Shown in pieces: positions 1 through 6,156 of a stretch of 6,677 bases of DNA. Origin of the DNA: Lachnospiraceae bacterium. Its GTDB lineage: Bacteria; Bacillota; Clostridia; Lachnospirales; Lachnospiraceae. Position 1 is the first letter of the stretch. The number at the start of each line of letters is the position of its first letter. Both the position numbers and the translations under genes were made by a program. The DNA is taken from contig JAFTPY010000135.1 of the NCBI GenBank assembly GCA_017463035.1, positions 1 to 6,677 on the forward strand. Reading direction: 5' to 3'. The notes under the pieces were generated by a model. That model ran no database searches. It saw nothing but the letters and a program-made list of their open reading frames with translations, and was not told the DNA's origin.

Positions 1-156
1 ATTACCCTTTCCATGGAGGAGCGTGCAAAACGTTCTACCGCGGAGCATACGGCAATTTTGAACGCCATCCGTTCCAGAGACAAGGAGTTGGCGGAAAAGC
101 TGGCCCACGAGCATATTATTCGAACGATTGAGAATATTGAAAAGTTAGGATTATAA
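1..156 (+). CDS. GntR-family transcriptional regulator, C-terminal end of FCD domain (5' truncated by window)
   Basis: The frame is open from base 1 and gives 51 residues before a TAA at 154-156; the start lies outside the window. The visible part carries the pattern EHTAILNAIRSRD, then A-x-x-L-A-x-x-H followed by an amphipathic helix. This is the last helical hairpin of the FCD effector-binding domain of FadR-subfamily GntR regulators. In that family a His of the EH.AI segment and the later helix His usually help bind a metal or carboxylate ligand. The DNA-binding winged-helix half is not visible, so ligand and targets cannot be named. A hairpin terminator begins 14 bp after the stop, so the gene is probably transcribed separately from the transporter that follows. 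The family call rests on a short C-terminal stretch, so some doubt remains. Confidence 0.75.
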   Translation: MTLSMEERAKRSTAEHTAILNAIRSRDKELAEKLAHEHIIRTIENIEKLGL

Positions 157-170
157 AAGAACTGAAAGAG

Positions 171-200
171 AGAGTCGCCTTATACGGTGGCTCTTTTTTT
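171..200 (+). terminator. Rho-independent terminator after the GntR gene
   Basis: A 9-bp stem (AGAGTCGCC at 171-179 with GGTGGCTCT at 186-194, including two G-U pairs) encloses the six-base loop TTATAC and runs straight into a T tract (194-200). The position just after the GntR stop codon and the T-run on the plus strand fit an intrinsic terminator for that gene. Confidence 0.85.
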
Positions 201-225
201 AACGACTTCTTAACGCATTCTTTAT

Positions 226-253
226 TTGTTTTTCTTTATTTTATTGGTAAAAT
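226..253 (+). promoter_or_regulatory. Candidate sigma-A promoter of the Na/Pi cotransporter gene
   Basis: A -10-like TAAAAT (248-253) lies 16 bp after a weak -35-like TTGTTT (226-231), inside a very T-rich stretch between the GntR terminator and the transporter ribosome site. The -10 box is one mismatch from consensus while the -35 box is poor, which may mean that an activator is needed. The AT-rich background makes chance matches likely, so this is only a candidate. Confidence 0.4.
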
Positions 254-280
254 AATGTTGTTAGACAATAAAGGAGAAAG

Positions 281-298
281 ACCGTAAAGAAAAACGGT
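281..298 (+). promoter_or_regulatory. Small hairpin between Shine-Dalgarno and start of the Na/Pi transporter gene
   Basis: An AAGGAG (271-276) is the only good ribosome site upstream, yet it lies 21 nt from the TTG at 298 and 33 nt from the ATG at 310, too far for direct use. ACCGT (281-285) and ACGGT (294-298) are perfect reverse complements around an 8-nt A-rich loop. Folding this 18-nt element would shorten the effective distance from the ribosome site to the ATG at 310 to about 15 nt. The stem has only five pairs, so it may be unstable or fortuitous. Confidence 0.4.
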
Positions 299-309
299 TG
301 AGTGAAAGA

Positions 310-2073
310 ATGGATATTTTTGATGTGTTATCAATGATTGGCGGACTGGCGTTGTTTTTGTATGGAATGCATTTATTGGGCGAAGGTTTGGAAAAAATGT
401 CCGGCGGACGATTGGAACGTATCTTGGAGAAGCTTACCTCCAATCCGATAAAGGGAGTACTTCTCGGTGCGGCGGTAACGGCGGTTATTCAGTCTTCTTC
501 CGCTACCACGGTTATGGTAGTCGGTTTTGTAAACTCCGGTATAATGAAACTTGGTCAGGCGGTCAGTATTATTATGGGTGCAAATATCGGTACCACCGTT
601 ACTTCCTGGATTTTGAGTCTGACCAGTATTGAAGGAGACAGTATCCTTTTACAGCTTTTGAAGCCGACAAATTTTACTACGGTGTTGGCTTTGATTGGTG
701 TTATCTTTATCATGTTTATTAAGAATGAGAAGAAAAAGAATGTCGGTATGATTCTGGTGGGTTTTGCGGTGCTTATGGTCGGTATGGATAACATGAGTGA
801 GGCGGTAAAACCGCTTCGTGATGTACCGGAATTTACGAATATCCTTCTGATGTTTTCTAACCCGATTCTCGGTATGATTGCCGGAGCGGTGTTGACGGCG
901 ATTATTCAGAGTTCCTCTGCTTCTGTCGGTATTTTGCAGGCACTTTGTGTGACGGGACAAGTTCCCTTTGCTACGGCACTTCCGATTATTATGGGGCAGA
1001 ACATCGGTACCTGTGTAACGGCATTGATTTCTTCTATCGGGGCCCAAACAAATGCGAAACGTGCGGCATTGGTACATTTATACTTTAATGTGGTCGGTAC
1101 GGTTTTATTTATGCTTGGATTTTACGGAATCAATGCTGTGGTGGATTTTGCATTTTTGAACACACCGGCAGACGCGGCGGGAATCGCAACCATTCACACA
1201 GTGTTTAATGTGGTTGCTACGTTGCTTTTGTTGCCGTTTTCCAAGCTTTTGGAGAAGCTTGCCTGCTTGACGGTGAAAGAGGCAAAAGATCCGAAGAAGG
1301 AACAGTTTGAACAGCAGTTACAGTTGTTGGACGAGCGTTTTCTGGAAACTCCGGCGCTTGCGGTGGAGCATTGTAAGGTGGTTGCAAATCATATGGCGGA
1401 GATTGCAAAAGAGGCATTGGATTGTTCCTTGGAGTTGTTAAAGGAGTATGACGAGAAGACTGCGAAAAGAGTATTTGAACTGGAATCCGAGGCGGACAGA
1501 TTCGAGGACCATCTCGGACAGTATCTGGTTCAGTTAAGCAGCAAAGACCTTTCGGTCAGTGACAGTGCAACCCTTTCAATGTTGCTTCATAGCATCGGGG
1601 ATATGGAACGAATTTCGGACCATGCGGTAAATATTACGGAAGCGGCTGAGGAGATGCATCAAAAGAAAATGACATTTTCGACCGAAGCAGAAAAGGAAAT
1701 CGCTACCTTTTCGGATGCAGTACGTGAGATTCTTCGTCTTTCCATAGAAAGCTTTATTAAGGAAGACGGGAAGGAAGCGGTTTTAGTTGAGCCGTTGGAA
1801 GAAGTGGTAGATGATTTGCGGGATGAGTTAAAGAATCGTCATGTAAATCGTTTAAGGGAAGGAAAATGTACGATCGAGCTTGGATTTGTGCTTTCCGATT
1901 TGACCACGAATTTCGAGCGTGTGGCAGACCATTGTTCCAATATCGCGGCATGTCTCATTCAGACCGGTGAGCATGACTTTGAGATGCACAAATATATTCA
2001 TAAGCTGGCAAAGGGTGAGGATACACCGTTCCATGAACGGTATATGGAATATCGGAAGCAGTATAGATTGTAG
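310..2073 (+). CDS. Na+/phosphate cotransporter family protein with C-terminal PhoU-like domain (NptA/YjbB type)
   Basis: This is a probable sodium-coupled phosphate transporter of the NptA/SLC34-related family, located in the cytoplasmic membrane. Counting from ATG 310 (587 aa), the membrane part holds two inverted Na_Pi_cotrans repeats. Each has the family QSSS signature (QSSSATT at 61-67, QSSSASV at 200-206) followed by a GxNIGT motif (90-95 and 229-234). About eight or nine hydrophobic segments end near residue 312. The remainder (about 330-560) is a helical, acidic, PhoU-like cytoplasmic domain with metal-binding-type motifs: ESEADRFEDHL at 392-402, GDMERISDHAVNI at 430-442 and FERVADHCSNIA at 535-546. 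An in-frame TTG at 298 would add four residues; the ATG is preferred because family members usually begin shortly before the GGLALFLYGM segment. The ribosome site is badly spaced for either start. The gene stands alone between terminators. Members can also regulate or export phosphate, so the direction of transport is not proven. Confidence 0.95.
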   Translation: MDIFDVLSMIGGLALFLYGMHLLGEGLEKMSGGRLERILEKLTSNPIKGVLLGAAVTAVIQSSSATTVMVVGFVNSGIMKLGQAVSIIMGANIGTTVTSWILSLTSIEGDSILLQLLKPTNFTTVLALIGVIFIMFIKNEKKKNVGMILVGFAVLMVGMDNMSEAVKPLRDVPEFTNILLMFSNPILGMIAGAVLTAIIQSSSASVGILQALCVTGQVPFATALPIIMGQNIGTCVTALISSIGAQTNAKRAALVHLYFNVVGTVLFMLGFYGINAVVDFAFLNTPADAAGIATIHTVFNVVATLLLLPFSKLLEKLACLTVKEAKDPKKEQFEQQLQLLDERFLETPALAVEHCKVVANHMAEIAKEALDCSLELLKEYDEKTAKRVFELESEADRFEDHLGQYLVQLSSKDLSVSDSATLSMLLHSIGDMERISDHAVNITEAAEEMHQKKMTFSTEAEKEIATFSDAVREILRLSIESFIKEDGKEAVLVEPLEEVVDDLRDELKNRHVNRLREGKCTIELGFVLSDLTTNFERVADHCSNIAACLIQTGEHDFEMHKYIHKLAKGEDTPFHERYMEYRKQYRL

Positions 2074-2093
2074 GCTGACATTACAGCTTTTTT
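2072..2093 (+). terminator. Small intrinsic terminator overlapping the transporter stop codon
   Basis: AGGCTG (2072-2077) can pair with CAGCTT (2084-2089; five Watson-Crick pairs and one G-U) around the loop ACATTA, with T's running through 2088-2093. The stem is short and starts inside the TAG stop codon, so it is probably a weak terminator backed up by the stronger hairpin just downstream. Confidence 0.45.
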
Positions 2094-2110
2094 AATAGCA
2101 TACGATGTAA

Positions 2111-2147
2111 AACAGGGCCGCGCGCAGGATTCTGCGCCGGCCCTGTT
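2111..2147 (-). terminator. Strong GC-rich hairpin in the convergent intergenic region, probable terminator of the cotH operon
   Basis: Ten pairs (2111-2120 with 2138-2147), one bulged C at 2121, then six more pairs (2122-2127 with 2132-2137) close on the four-base loop GATT. Read on the minus strand the stem is followed by TTTTAC, a short U-tract, and it sits 60 bp past the CotH stop. On the plus strand the stem is followed by TTCGTCGC with no T-run, so it would act there only as a roadblock or back-up. It separates two convergent transcription units. Confidence 0.7.
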
Positions 2148-2206
2148 CGTCGCGGAAGAGAGGGGAATACCGCAACGAATGCTATATTTGTGAGAAAACA
2201 ACAAGT

Positions 2207-4726
2207 CTAGTATCGTTTTCTTCCGTACAAGATTGCGAACACCAGTCCGCCGGCAAGAACGAGTACGGAGATTCCTAAAAGTACCCAGTTCGTCAGTCGG
2301 TTATTACCGGAGGAGTAGTTGCCCGACATGGAGCCCCAATCAAATCCGGAGGAGCCGGCGTTCGGACGTTCGATGCGGTTTGAACCGGAGCCGTTACCGG
2401 ACTGTGTTTCGTTTTTCGATGAGGAAGAGGCATCGTTGCCTTCGGTGTCGCCGGAGGAGGAATTTCCTCCGAACATATCACCCCACGGCATATTTCCGCT
2501 TTGAAAATCTTCCGGAAGTTCCATGTCGCCTATATTCGGGAAATTACTCATATCACCGCCGAACTGGGACATGTCCGGCATTTCCCCCATGTTCGGGAAG
2601 TTACCCATGTTTCCGCCGAACTGGGACATGTTCGGCATCTCCCCCGTGTTCGGGAAGCTGCCTATGCCTCCGCCGAACTGAGACATATCCGGCGTTTGTG
2701 TGTCATTGGTCTGTTTGTTTCCCGGGGCGGTGCTTGCTATGGTAGCGTTGATTTCAAACACGTCTGAGGAAACGACGGTATCACCGGTCGGTTCCTCGGT
2801 AGAGCCCTCAGAACCGTTTTCTGTGGACGGACGCTTGCTGCTGACGTTCGTTCCGGTAGAGTCCGAAGGTATGTCGGAGGTGTTGCCGGACGGTCGTTCG
2901 GTACGGTTACCTGAACCGGATTTATCGCCGCGACTTCCGCCGCCGAAACCACCGCCGCCTCCACCGAAGCTACCCATATCGGAAACCTTTATTCCGCTAC
3001 TGTCCACGAGAGCAGAGCTGTCAGCGGACTGTCCGCTTGAGGTGGCCGGAATCGTACCGTTAAGCTGGCCTTCAATGCTTTCTAAACGAAGGGAACAGAA
3101 TTCTTTCAGCGTAGCAACGCCGGTTTGGAACTCTTCATAGGTATAGAACGACCTCGGTTGCTTTTCAATGTACGGTGCAATCATTTCACTGACGGTATCA
3201 ATTATTTTCGGTAAAGTGCCGTCTTCATAGAACATGACCATGAATTCCGCAAAAAACTCATGATACAGTTCGGTATATTCTTCACTTGCAAAAATCCAGG
3301 CTAACATCGGACGGGATTCCACGTTTCCGCCGGAAACCGGGGTGTCAATCGGGTAGTTGATAAGAGAGGTGGCATCGGAGCTGCCCTGGAAGGTACCGAA
3401 GGCTAAGTTATAGTCCCACGGAATCATTTCCATCTTGCCGTCCTTCTCATATAAGTAGTAGTTGTGAATCATGGAACCGGTATAGCTGTCAAAGTTTACC
3501 GCAAAATTGTGAACCACAAAGTAACGGATAACCTCCTCAACGTTTACGACCTCTTCGATGTTGGTTCCTTCGTTCATTTGCTTCAGGGAAGCAATGAGCC
3601 GCTCCTTGTCCGCATCCGTAACGGTGGTCTTTGCATTTCCGAAGATATTGGAGTAGCTATCATAATCGTCATCGGAGTAAACTAAGGATACGTCGTTACC
3701 GCCGAAGCCGCCGAAACCGCCGAAGTCAAAACCACCCTTTTTATCGGAAGAGGATTTTCCGGTGTCTCCTTCGGAGGTTTCACCATCCGGGGATTCACTG
3801 CCTTCCGGCATCTGCATATCGCCCATACCCGGGAAGTTCATGCCGCCGCCGAACTGAGACATATCCGGCATTTCCGTGCCGTCCGTGCCCGGGAAGTTCA
3901 TGCCACCGCCGAATTGAGACATATCCGGCATCTGCGGACCGCCCATGTCCGGGGTGGCGCTGCTGTCGGTATCGGTCTCTGTGTCAGAGCTACCGGTAGA
4001 GTTGTTGTCCGAGCCACCGCCGAACGGGTTCCTATCGCCGAAGCCTTCAAACATGTTTTCCATGTCTTCCCGGTCAAAATCCTTGCCGTTGCCTCTGCCG
4101 CCGCCCATACTCATGCTGTCCGGCTTGTAGAGGTCGCCGTAGTTCGAACCGTAGTTTCTGGTCAGGAAGCCGTCCTCTACCGCCTCTACAGCAAGGTAAA
4201 GACCGAAGTCTTCTCCGTTTACTGTAATATACGCATAGCTACACAACGGAGCGGCTACGCCGAACTGTCCCATCATCTGATATACAAGATAGTCCTTCAT
4301 GTAGGTGGTATCCTGAATGATGTTGTTTAAGCTGAGTTTATCCAAGCCGTAATAGGACTTTGTGTCATCGTACTGGTCGAATTCGATTTTAAAACTGTAT
4401 CGGTCGTTTCCGTAGGATGCAACGGAGGAAAGGGAAGTGTTTCCCTTTGCCCGGATACCGACGTTTTTATAGGCCTCCCCATCAATAATGACGGAGCAGA
4501 CAGAATATTCTTCGTTGGTACAGGTATCAAGAAATCCTTCCCAATCGTCCATAACGATATCAATCGTATGAACCCTGGAGGTGTCGAACAGCCGGTTTTC
4601 GTACCCCATGGTGTTGCCGGCAGCCTCCACACCGAAGCTTTCCGCATTCATAAATAAAAGTGTAATCACTAAGGTAAAGCACAACACAATACAGCAGATT
4701 TTGTCAAAGTGTTTGCTCGCAGACAT
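2207..4726 (-). CDS. CotH-family kinase, secreted and membrane-anchored, with repeat-rich inserts
   Basis: The protein has 839 aa. Residues 9-27 form a signal peptide or N-terminal anchor, with possible cleavage near VEAAG at 33-37. Residues 812-834 form a C-terminal membrane helix followed by GRKRY, predicting an extracellular protein anchored at its C-terminus. CotH-domain hallmarks occur in two blocks. The first (about 45-203) has GIRAKGNTS (90-98), YYGLDKLSLNN (125-135), the GEDFGLYLAVEAVED segment (171-185) and GDLYKPD (197-203). The second (about 345-555) has HNFAVNFDSYTGS (406-418) and the catalytic-type MIPWDYNLAFG (434-444). Bacillus CotH is an atypical protein kinase of the spore coat; the substrate here is unknown. 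A Gly/Met/Ser-rich insert (about 205-345) splits the domain, and a Ser/Gly/Thr-rich stalk (560-810) follows. Both contain PDMSQFGG repeats. It is the last gene of the operon, 3 nt after the DUF4956 stop. A structural surface role cannot be excluded. Confidence 0.92.
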   Translation of the reverse strand: MSASKHFDKICCIVLCFTLVITLLFMNAESFGVEAAGNTMGYENRLFDTSRVHTIDIVMDDWEGFLDTCTNEEYSVCSVIIDGEAYKNVGIRAKGNTSLSSVASYGNDRYSFKIEFDQYDDTKSYYGLDKLSLNNIIQDTTYMKDYLVYQMMGQFGVAAPLCSYAYITVNGEDFGLYLAVEAVEDGFLTRNYGSNYGDLYKPDSMSMGGGRGNGKDFDREDMENMFEGFGDRNPFGGGSDNNSTGSSDTETDTDSSATPDMGGPQMPDMSQFGGGMNFPGTDGTEMPDMSQFGGGMNFPGMGDMQMPEGSESPDGETSEGDTGKSSSDKKGGFDFGGFGGFGGNDVSLVYSDDDYDSYSNIFGNAKTTVTDADKERLIASLKQMNEGTNIEEVVNVEEVIRYFVVHNFAVNFDSYTGSMIHNYYLYEKDGKMEMIPWDYNLAFGTFQGSSDATSLINYPIDTPVSGGNVESRPMLAWIFASEEYTELYHEFFAEFMVMFYEDGTLPKIIDTVSEMIAPYIEKQPRSFYTYEEFQTGVATLKEFCSLRLESIEGQLNGTIPATSSGQSADSSALVDSSGIKVSDMGSFGGGGGGFGGGSRGDKSGSGNRTERPSGNTSDIPSDSTGTNVSSKRPSTENGSEGSTEEPTGDTVVSSDVFEINATIASTAPGNKQTNDTQTPDMSQFGGGIGSFPNTGEMPNMSQFGGNMGNFPNMGEMPDMSQFGGDMSNFPNIGDMELPEDFQSGNMPWGDMFGGNSSSGDTEGNDASSSSKNETQSGNGSGSNRIERPNAGSSGFDWGSMSGNYSSGNNRLTNWVLLGISVLVLAGGLVFAILYGRKRY
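2522..2692 (-). repeat. Three tandem 57-bp (19-aa) repeats in the CotH stalk
   Basis: Units at 2636-2692, 2579-2635 and 2522-2578 encode residues 679-697, 698-716 and 717-735. The shared pattern is P-[DN]-M-S-Q-F-G-G-x-[MI]-x-x-F-P-N-x-G-[ED]-M. All units are in frame, with no insertion or deletion. A degenerate copy, MPWGDMFGGN, follows at 746-755, and a related DMGSFGGG occurs at 583-590. Confidence 0.9.
3809..3928 (-). repeat. Two tandem 60-bp (20-aa) repeats in the insert of the CotH catalytic domain
   Basis: Units at 3869-3928 and 3809-3868 encode residues 267-286 and 287-306, both starting PDMSQFGGGMNFPG. The 41 bases at the 5' end of each coding unit differ at only two positions, which suggests a recent duplication. 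The core is the same as in the stalk array about 400 residues further along the protein. Confidence 0.9.
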
Positions 4727-4729
4727 AAA

Positions 4730-5401
4730 TTACCCCCTATAATCGCCGTTGTAGCTGACAAGTACCGCACTGTTTACACCTTCCATATCGGAAAGTGCGT
4801 TGATGAAATCGGTGTTGTCATCCTTCAAACGGATTTCCATGTTAAGCTCTACGGCACCCTTCTGTGCGGTTTTGCTCTTTACAACACAGCGAAGGGTCTT
4901 CGTCTCTAAAAATTCCTTAGCCTTTAATTCGCTGGTGTGATCGGTGCAGCTTAAGACCACCATGTACGGGTTGTAGGAAGACTTGCGGTTTACGAATACA
5001 AGTAAAATCACACCGATGATAACGCTGCCGATAACAGCAAGCGGAATCATGCCTGCCGCAAGAACGATGCCTACCGCAATGGACCAGAACAGGAAAGCGA
5101 TATCAAGGGGCTCCTTGATTGCGGTACGGAAACGTACGATGGAAAGGGCACCTACCATACCGAGGGAAAGCACTACATTGGAGGTAACTGCCAAAATAAC
5201 TACGGTGGTAATCATGGTCAGGGCAACAAGTGTGGTACCGAAGCTGGCGGAATACATCACGCCGCTGTAAGTCTTTTTGTAAACAAAAAAGATGAACAGG
5301 CCGATACCGAAGGCCAGGATTAATGCCAGTGCCATGTCCAGAAGACTGACGCTGGTAACATTTTCTAGAAAGCTGGATTTAAAAATATCTCCGAAATTCA
5401 T
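4730..5401 (-). CDS. DUF4956 family four-helix membrane protein, partner gene of the VTC polymerase
   Basis: The protein has 223 aa, full length for the family. Hydrophobic segments at about 21-41, 52-73, 75-88 and 101-137 (the last long enough for two helices) form the N-terminal membrane part. The signature SLGMVGALSIVRFRTAIKEP (79-98), followed by an FLFW segment, is the hallmark of DUF4956. Residues 145-223 are soluble, with an alternating strand-helix pattern that could be a small ferredoxin- or ACT-like regulatory domain (inference). The biochemical function is unknown. Its repeated co-occurrence with VTC-domain polymerases and CotH proteins in Firmicutes suggests a shared process. The start at 5401 has AAAGGAG (5411-5417) nine bases upstream, and the gene follows the VTC stop by 35 bp without an obvious terminator or promoter. 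Its last codons contain the ribosome site of the CotH gene, implying translational coupling. Confidence 0.94.
   Translation of the reverse strand: MNFGDIFKSSFLENVTSVSLLDMALALILAFGIGLFIFFVYKKTYSGVMYSASFGTTLVALTMITTVVILAVTSNVVLSLGMVGALSIVRFRTAIKEPLDIAFLFWSIAVGIVLAAGMIPLAVIGSVIIGVILLVFVNRKSSYNPYMVVLSCTDHTSELKAKEFLETKTLRCVVKSKTAQKGAVELNMEIRLKDDNTDFINALSDMEGVNSAVLVSYNGDYRG
4733..4738 (-). promoter_or_regulatory. Ribosome binding site of the CotH gene inside the end of the DUF4956 gene
   Basis: On the minus strand AGGGGG lies over the last Arg-Gly codons of the DUF4956 gene, directly before its TAA, and is six bases from the CotH ATG at 4726. This fixes the CotH start and places both cistrons in one translationally coupled unit. 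Confidence 0.8.
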
Positions 5402-5436
5402 AATTTGATTCTCCTTTATAAAGTAAGTTTTATGTT

Positions 5437-6111
5437 TTAAATGTCATAGGAGCGGCAGACAGCGTACTTGGAAAAGGCTGCTGCACGACGGTTCGGAAGC
5501 ATTACCGCATCCCGGATAACTTCGGGAAGAAAAGCATCCCATTTTACTTCCAGAATAATCGGGTTGTCCGGTACGGGAGCTGTGACACAGTCCGGGTTTA
5601 AAAAGTCTGTGGTCAGGACACCGCAGCGGATGTCATAGTCAATGGTAACACGAACATTTCCGGGGCGATATGTAAACGGAATTCGTGTATAATCCACGAT
5701 GGTCTTCGGACGCAGACTCTTACATTGCATTTCCGCATAAAGCCTTTGTACCTCCGGGCTTTCCAGTTCATCCACGGAAACAATGCGGTTTCCGGAAAGA
5801 AGGGCGGCATCGTGTATGCTGATAGGCACGCTTTTTTTGCTGCAAAGACCGTTGATTTTGCTTTTGCGTTCCAGCACAATATACGAGGTATCGCCGTTGT
5901 AATACCGGAGACGGTACTTATCACGCAGATTGACACCGTCGATTTTTTCGTAAAGAGCGGTATCGTGCAGGTCATCAAAGTAGAGGCTGCGAATGTGATA
6001 AAGCCCGTCGGCGGCGTGCCGGTCCCGTTTCATGACCGCCGAAAGCCGTTGGGTTAAAAGGAGTTTGTCAAAGGGCGTGATTTCGTGCTTCCATTCGTTT
6101 CGAAAATTCAT
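5437..6111 (-). CDS. VTC-domain polyphosphate polymerase (bacterial stand-alone form)
   Basis: The protein has 224 aa with no membrane helix and no signal peptide, so it is cytosolic. It matches the VTC domain, a triphosphate-tunnel fold that in yeast Vtc4 builds polyphosphate from ATP. Visible hallmarks in order are NEWKHEI at 5-11 (the ExK pair), RSLYFDD at 41-47, the basic strand KYRLRYYN at 65-72, LERKSKINGLCSKK at 80-93, VRVTIDYDIR at 153-162, ILEVKWDAFLP at 186-196 and FSKY at 213-216. The Glu of LEVK and the Lys of FSKY correspond to the metal-binding Glu and catalytic Lys of Vtc4, so the enzyme looks intact. It lacks the SPX sensor and the membrane domain of the eukaryotic proteins. 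The start at 6111 is supported by AAAGGAGGT (6117-6125) five bases upstream. It is the first gene of the operon, behind a PHO-box-like array. Product length and substrate (ATP or another triphosphate) are inferred from the family. Confidence 0.93.
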   Translation of the reverse strand: MNFRNEWKHEITPFDKLLLTQRLSAVMKRDRHAADGLYHIRSLYFDDLHDTALYEKIDGVNLRDKYRLRYYNGDTSYIVLERKSKINGLCSKKSVPISIHDAALLSGNRIVSVDELESPEVQRLYAEMQCKSLRPKTIVDYTRIPFTYRPGNVRVTIDYDIRCGVLTTDFLNPDCVTAPVPDNPIILEVKWDAFLPEVIRDAVMLPNRRAAAFSKYAVCRSYDI

Positions 6112-6141
6112 AGAGTACCTCCTTTCGTTTGCTTTTTATTC

Positions 6142-6147
6142 AGCATA
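6142..6147 (-). promoter_or_regulatory. Candidate -10 box of the VTC operon
   Basis: Read on the minus strand, TATGCT (6147 to 6142) resembles TATAAT at four of six positions and would start transcription near 6135, giving a leader of about 24 nt. No -35 consensus is present: the expected place (about 6165-6170, ACAGAA) falls within the 11-bp repeat array. This is typical of promoters that depend on a PhoB/PhoP-class activator. Confidence 0.4.
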
Positions 6148-6156
6148 GTGGGGAAA

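Noticed and set aside
649..1077. Minus-strand 142-codon open frame inside the Na/Pi transporter gene
   Set aside because: It overlaps conserved transporter motifs on the plus strand, encodes a His/Arg-rich protein with no recognisable family, and lacks a ribosome site.
2111..2147. GC-rich inverted repeat as a mobile-element end or riboswitch
   Set aside because: No transposase, direct target repeat or second copy is visible, and it lies downstream of both convergent genes, where a terminator is the simplest reading.
1998..2204. Minus-strand 68-codon open frame covering the convergent intergenic hairpin
   Set aside because: It runs through a strong terminator hairpin and into the 3' end of the transporter gene, has no ribosome site, and shows no protein-like features.
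2522..2692. Regularly spaced repeats as a possible CRISPR array
   Set aside because: The units are contiguous 57-bp in-frame coding repeats without unique spacers, and they continue the CotH reading frame.
2233..3140. Several long plus-strand open frames (for example 2233-2745 and 2700-3140) opposite the CotH gene
   Set aside because: They are antisense shadows of the Gly/Ser/Pro-rich, repeat-containing CotH coding region. They have no ribosome sites and give Arg/Pro/Ser-biased nonsense proteins, whereas the minus frame carries clear CotH motifs, a signal peptide and an anchor.
3631..4330. Plus-strand open frames at 3631-3999 and 3914-4330
   Set aside because: Also antisense to CotH. The repeated His/Arg/Pro patterns only mirror the 60-bp repeats of the minus-strand gene.
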